From NCBI RefSeq assembly GCF_016772275.1, contig NZ_CP065425.1, positions 2,076,653-2,140,652 on the forward strand: a DNA stretch of 64,000 nt, read 5' to 3'. A program made the position numbers and the translations under genes. A model generated the notes under the pieces. The model saw only the letters and a list, made by a program, of their open reading frames with translations, was not told where the DNA came from and made no database searches. Each line of letters starts with the position of its first letter. Within the stretch, counting starts at the first letter, position 1. The stretch is from Heyndrickxia vini. GTDB lineage: Bacteria > Bacillota > Bacilli > Bacillales > Bacillaceae_C. Positions 60,752 to 64,000 of the stretch are shown one piece after another.

Positions 60752-61642
60752 TTAATTGCCATATTGCATTATTTTGTTTTTTTTCTTTTGATAAGTGGAT
60801 AGTAATACACCTCCTACAATAAATATCGACCCTATCAATTCCATAGCTGTAATCGGTTTTGATAATAAAATTAATCCCATGATCATAGCTACAAAAGGTT
60901 CTAGGTTAGAAAGAATCGATGCTTTAGAGGCATGTACGTATCTAATATTATGATTCCAAATCAGGGTTGCAAGGCCGTGAACAATTATAGCCGTACCGAT
61001 TAATAATGACCAATCATTCACATTCGTGCTTAATTGTATTGGGCTTTCAAGTGTAAATGGAAATGGAATTGAAACGAGAAAACCTACGATATTGGAATAT
61101 AAGGTAATTGTAAGTGGATCAATCCTTTGGGAAAGTACTCTCGTTAATATTATCATAATAGCAAAAGTAACCATCGTTATTACTATCCAGAGTAGCCCCT
61201 TGTCGATTTGCAGCAAAGATAAATTCCCTTTAGCGACAACAAAATATATCCCAATAACAGCAAAAATTGAGCCAATTAACATACGAATCGTCAATTTTTC
61301 TTTCAAAAATAAAAAGGCTAAAAAACCCGTTAAAATTGGTGTAGTGGCTAATATAAGTGCAGAGGTTGTTGGATCCGCTGTTTGTAAACCGACAAAAAAT
61401 GACCATTGATTTACAAAGACTCCGACTATACCTAATAATAATAGGATACAAAAATCAGTTTTATTTACACGCTTGAATTGTTTTTTAAATGAGGAAACTC
61501 CAATTAGGAATAAGACGATAAATAACAGTCTTATGGATGTTAAGAGGGATGGCGTAAACTCTTGAACTAATATTTTACCAAAAACAAAATTACTACCCCA
61601 AATAATGACACAACTAGTTAGCCAAAAATATGATTTAAACAA
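60752..61642 (-). CDS. EamA/DMT-family transporter
   Basis: A roughly 296-residue exporter with ten helices in two EamA repeats (about residues 5-135 and 145-285). The IWGSNFVFGKILVQEFTP start and LNPTT-like VGLQTADPTTSALILATTPILTGFLAFLFLKEKLT are typical of the DMT superfamily. The start is tentatively the TTG after AAGGGTGG; the GTG pair just upstream is closer to the ribosome site than usual. Substrate cannot be predicted; relatives export amino acids or other metabolites. Confidence 0.82.
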   Translation of the reverse strand: MFKSYFWLTSCVIIWGSNFVFGKILVQEFTPSLLTSIRLLFIVLFLIGVSSFKKQFKRVNKTDFCILLLLGIVGVFVNQWSFFVGLQTADPTTSALILATTPILTGFLAFLFLKEKLTIRMLIGSIFAVIGIYFVVAKGNLSLLQIDKGLLWIVITMVTFAIMIILTRVLSQRIDPLTITLYSNIVGFLVSIPFPFTLESPIQLSTNVNDWSLLIGTAIIVHGLATLIWNHNIRYVHASKASILSNLEPFVAMIMGLILLSKPITAMELIGSIFIVGGVLLSTYQKKKNKIMQYGN

Positions 61643-61835
61643 ATTTTTCACCACCCTTACTTCTAATTTCTAACTTTACTATTTTAAACATAAATACAAA
61701 GTTAGTAAACCGGAGAAAAGAATACTAGATACATTTGTTCGACAAAGCATCAGAAAGCAAGAATCAAAATGAAAACTCCCCTTTATAAAGAATAAGTCAA
61801 ACTCGGGCAGAATACATTTGATTCACTAGCGTATT
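61643..61835. other. Intergenic, nothing recognised
   Basis: About 190 AT-rich bases before the antitoxin promoter of TA copy 2. The DMT transporter promoter on the minus strand must lie here; no clear boxes were identified, and no gene is seen. Confidence 0.4.
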
Positions 61836-61865
61836 TTGTATATACTGAAGATAACAGAATATAAT
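61836..61865 (+). promoter_or_regulatory. SigA promoter of antitoxin RNA, copy 2
   Basis: TTGTAT (61836-61841) and consensus TATAAT (61860-61865) with 18-base spacing; same orientation and placement as in copy 1. Confidence 0.75.
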
Positions 61866-61868
61866 AAA

Positions 61869-61898
61869 AAGGAACATTGGTTGCACCCAATGCTCCTT
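61869..61898 (-). terminator. Terminator of toxin mRNA, copy 2
   Basis: A 12-bp stem (AAGGAGCATTGG/CCAATGTTCCTT, one G-U) with a 6-base loop and a T-run on the minus strand; the arms match copy 1 (ACATTGG/CCAATG). Confidence 0.82.
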
Positions 61899-61987
61899 AA
61901 CACAGTACTGCAAGAAGTGCAGTGGCTTTAGATGAATAACCCACCCCTTAACTCACGGCCTTTGAGCAGGGTGGGTTATTTCCGTTT
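61872..61987 (+). ncRNA. Candidate type I antitoxin RNA, copy 2
   Basis: Predicted RNA of about 116 bases from the consensus promoter to a terminator with perfect stem AACCCACCC/GGGTGGGTT (61938-61946 and 61969-61977) and a T-rich tail. It overlaps the 3' end of the copy 2 toxin gene and its 3' untranslated region in antisense. The shared internal string ACAGTACTGCA...AGTGCAGTGGC aligns with copy 1 (ACTGCATGGAAGTGCAGTGGC). Antitoxin role is inferred by analogy with RatA/TxpA-type systems. Confidence 0.75.
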
Positions 61988-62074
61988 TATAAGAGAAATA
62001 ACAACTGCAATCACTGCAACGATTAATGATCCGAAAGTGATCATAAGTGAAATGGCTTCGTATACTGTGATCAT
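61976..62074 (-). CDS. Putative holin-like toxin, type I TA, copy 2 (32 aa)
   Basis: A 32-residue peptide starting MITVYEAISLMITFGS and ending VISLIKRK, with one membrane helix and a basic tail. It is identical at 23 of 32 positions to copy 1, with mostly conservative changes. The ATG follows a GGGGGGTGA element. It ends inside the antitoxin terminator stem, as in copy 1. Assigned to the Hol_Tox-like class by size, layout and head motif (YEAxSLM). Located between the DMT transporter and adhA. Confidence 0.82.
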   Translation of the reverse strand: MITVYEAISLMITFGSLIVAVIAVVISLIKRK

Positions 62075-62136
62075 CAGCAATCACCCCCCTTCATGAGGAA
62101 ATGACCACTGCCCACCCCGCAAACTATGTCTATTCC

Positions 62137-62145
62137 ATTATAGCA
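62137..62145 (-). promoter_or_regulatory. Extended -10 promoter of toxin mRNA, copy 2
   Basis: TGCTATAAT on the minus strand in the string TGTGCTATAAT, as in copy 1. Confidence 0.7.
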
Positions 62146-62280
62146 CATACGTTCGTATTATATATCATATTTTGATAAATCCTACAATTTTACTAGGTTC
62201 CGTAGATATATATAGGGGGCGCAATTTTTAAATCCAATATCAGATATATAGAAGAATTTCAAAACTTAACAACTTATCTC

Positions 62281-62311
62281 TTGACTTAGAGTTAACTATA
62301 AGGATTATTCT
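62281..62311 (+). promoter_or_regulatory. MerR-type promoter and operator of adhA
   Basis: TTGACT (62281-62286) and TATTCT (62306-62311) are 19 bases apart, the over-long spacing typical of MerR-controlled promoters. The spacer region contains a near-perfect dyad CTTAGAGTT/AACTATAAG (62285-62302). Bacillus subtilis AdhR, a MerR-family aldehyde sensor, binds a very similar site before adhA. No merR-type gene lies within the window. Confidence 0.75.
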
Positions 62312-62413
62312 ATTTTTGCGAGGATAATTGGGAAAAATAGATCGAAAAGAAGTAAAGTATTTCTATCCCAACATCGATTCTCTTAATAAATCAATCTATT
62401 GGAGGCTATACGA

Positions 62414-63454
62414 ATGATAACTGCAAAAGCACGGGCTGTTGATGGTCCAGACAAGTCGTTTCGAATTGCCGAAATTAAAAGACGCGATCTCGATTCGCAC
62501 GATGTTCTAATTGAAATTAAATATGCAGGTATATGCCATTCCGACATTCATACTGCTCACGGTGAGTGGGGTCCAGTGAACTACCCACTCGTACCTGGGC
62601 ATGAAATTGCGGGAATTGTTACAGACATAGGAGCAAAAGTTACTAAATATAAGGTAGGTGACCGTGTAGGGGTCGGATGTATGGTCGACTCTTGTGGCGA
62701 ATGTGAGAACTGCCGGAACGGAGAAGAGCAATACTGTCTTAAAGGAAATATCCCTACCTATGCTGGTGTTGACAAATATGGTGAGCCTACTCAAGGTGGC
62801 TATTCTACCCATATTGTCGTTACAGAGAACTTTGTAGTTAGAATTCCTGATAACATCGGACTTGATGATGCAGCACCATTACTTTGCGCTGGGATTACTA
62901 CATATTCACCGCTAAACCATTGGAACGCTGGTCCGGGCAAAAGAGTAGCGGTTGTTGGTATGGGCGGCCTTGGACATATGGCTGTAAAAATTGCACATGC
63001 TATGGGTGCAGAAGTTACCGTCCTTTCGCAGACATTGAATAAAAAGGAAGATGGCCTACAATTCGGAGCTGATAACTACTATGCTACAAGCGACCCAGAA
63101 ACATTTGAAAAACTTGCTGAATCCTTTGACTTAATCATTAATACGGTAAGTGCAAAGATTGATATTGATGCGTATTTCTCCTTACTCACTCTTGATGGCA
63201 CAATGGTTAATGTCGGTGCTCCCGGTGAGCCGTTATCACTAAACGTAATGTCTCTCATAGGTCATCGTCGTTCATTTGCAGGTTCAATGATCGGTGGCAT
63301 CCGTGAAACGCAAGAAATGTTGGATTTCTGTGCAAAACACAATATCGTTCCTCAGATTGAAGTTATTTCAGCTGATCAAATTGATGAAGCATACAAACGC
63401 ATCTTAGCTTCGGATGTGAAGTATCGATTCGTGATTGATGTCAGCACAATATAA
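62414..63454 (+). CDS. adhA: Zinc-dependent NADP alcohol dehydrogenase, AdhA-like
   Basis: A 346-residue medium-chain dehydrogenase of the CAD/YahK branch. Catalytic zinc ligands are in [14 protein letters not shown] and PGHEIAG; structural zinc Cys are in [15 protein letters not shown]; the cofactor fold has [21 protein letters not shown]. The start is the ATG eight bases after GGAGG. Likely reduces toxic aldehydes. The MerR-like promoter upstream fits induction by electrophiles such as formaldehyde or methylglyoxal, as for AdhR-controlled adhA. Confidence 0.88.
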   Translation: MITAKARAVDGPDKSFRIAEIKRRDLDSHDVLIEIKYAGICHSDIHTAHGEWGPVNYPLVPGHEIAGIVTDIGAKVTKYKVGDRVGVGCMVDSCGECENCRNGEEQYCLKGNIPTYAGVDKYGEPTQGGYSTHIVVTENFVVRIPDNIGLDDAAPLLCAGITTYSPLNHWNAGPGKRVAVVGMGGLGHMAVKIAHAMGAEVTVLSQTLNKKEDGLQFGADNYYATSDPETFEKLAESFDLIINTVSAKIDIDAYFSLLTLDGTMVNVGAPGEPLSLNVMSLIGHRRSFAGSMIGGIRETQEMLDFCAKHNIVPQIEVISADQIDEAYKRILASDVKYRFVIDVSTI

Positions 63455-63481
63455 GCTGCAAAAATGATCAGGAATATTCTA

Positions 63482-63516
63482 GGATGTCCAAAAAGCTTGC
63501 TTTTGGACATCCTTTT
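63482..63516 (+). terminator. Terminator of adhA
   Basis: A perfect 12-bp stem (GGATGTCCAAAA/TTTTGGACATCC) with a 7-base loop and a T-run. Confidence 0.88.
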
Positions 63517-63618
63517 ACATATGGCTTAAAAATGAAATGTAAATTTAAATACAATTCGACCAACCTTTTTTAAATGTTTCATGTTTATAATAGATGGGAA
63601 TAATGAATAGTTTAGAAC

Positions 63619-63900
63619 CTATGTCTTCCTCGAATGAAGATTGCACACCATAGGCAACAATTTAATCGCCAAAATACGCAAAATATTGGTCCGAATATGG
63701 CTGGTGCCGGTGATTCCCTTCATCACAACCAACCTAACAAGAAAAATCAGATTGATACCTACTTGCAAGATACGCCGCAAATTATGTTTTCCTTTTAAAA
63801 TCGCTTTATACCAACGCCGATTTAAAAAATTATGAATGATAAATAATACAAGTACGACAACTTCTATGACTTCATAGACCATATTTCCTGTAATATAAAT
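63619..63900 (-). pseudogene. Remnant of a DUF4405 membrane protein gene
   Basis: In one frame the sequence reads TGNMVYEVIEVVVLVLFIIHN then RRWYKAILKGKHNLRRILQV, which matches the conserved start of DUF4405 proteins (TGN-HE-helix-H-N-RW). The same frame continues with weakening resemblance (SHI-TNILRILAIK-LP-V-NLH) and then stops after about 90 codons, where the intact protein would go on. An in-frame stop lies just upstream of the remnant and no ribosome site or start fits. I therefore read it as a decayed fragment truncated at both ends. Confidence 0.6.
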
Positions 63901-64000
63901 ATATAGTTCTTTTTATATCGTTTATAGCCATCTGTTTCGGTTCAAAAGTGACTTTGACATTCAGCAACTGTCGTGATAAAATTCACCAAGAATTTAGAGT
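63901..64000. other. Window end, nothing recognised
   Basis: No gene or site that I can support; it may hold the decayed upstream part of the DUF4405 remnant. Confidence 0.3.

Overview
The window is low-GC Firmicutes DNA, almost certainly from an endospore-forming member of the Bacillaceae. The reasons are an alpha/beta-type small acid-soluble spore protein gene, strong AAGGAGG-type ribosome binding sites, frequent TTG/GTG starts, U-run terminators, and gene sets known from Bacillus (opuA, lnrJKLMN, hut, tcyABC, thiDME, rbs, des). I cannot fix the genus from sequence alone. No rRNA, tRNA, prophage, complete insertion sequence or CRISPR array is visible. It looks like ordinary chromosome with small accessory insertions.

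Layout. 1-1.3 kb: end of a glycine betaine importer (OpuAB fragment, OpuAC). 1.4-1.6 kb: SASP. 1.7-7.1 kb (minus): two-component system plus three-gene ABC exporter in the order of Bacillus subtilis lnrJKLMN (linearmycin sensing/resistance). 7.2-12.6 kb (minus): histidine degradation genes hutU-hutI-hutG plus a YjiH-family carrier, without hutH. 12.9-14.8 kb: DUF485 protein and acetate-type Na+/solute symporter. 14.9-18.0 kb (minus): HadA-like and HadB-like hydratase halves, an SDR reductase, and an AraC-type regulator whose receiver has Glu in place of the phosphoacceptor Asp. 18.2-19.6 kb: mntH behind a probable MntR operator. 19.7-26.8 kb: M20 amidohydrolase, epimerase, ProC, three tandem related membrane proteins, Dps, DUF421, small proteins, VanZ. 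26.9-29.2 kb: cystine-type ABC importer. 29.3-30.5 kb: two small proteins and YitT. 30.7-33.3 kb (minus): thiD-thiM-thiE behind two tandem TPP riboswitches, each with its own terminator. 34-36.3 kb: permease pair without ATPase, and DUF3892. 36.4-36.8 kb: type I toxin-antitoxin copy 1. 37-40.3 kb: selD-mnmH and a divergent CC-motif permease. 40.5-48.3 kb: amidase, niacin-type MFS carrier, HAD phosphatase, DadA-like oxidase, NSS transporter, small proteins. 48.4-52 kb: polysaccharide deacetylase, PadR operon with repeated 2-TM modules, des desaturase. 52.1-54 kb: frameshifted ilvA and a GIY-YIG protein. 54.1-59.9 kb (minus): rbsRKDACB. 60-61.6 kb: cutC, DMT exporter. 61.8-62.1 kb: type I toxin-antitoxin copy 2. 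62.3-63.5 kb: adhA behind a MerR-type promoter. 63.6-63.9 kb: remnant of a DUF4405 gene.

The points I rate highest are the two 32-residue holin-like toxins with opposed promoter/terminator architecture, the double TPP riboswitch, the PadR operon encoding five copies of a ~50-residue membrane module, the Glu-substituted receiver regulator with its HadAB/SDR partners, and the CTG-initiated rbsR. Most gene identities come from motif recognition and recalled family knowledge; no database search was run.
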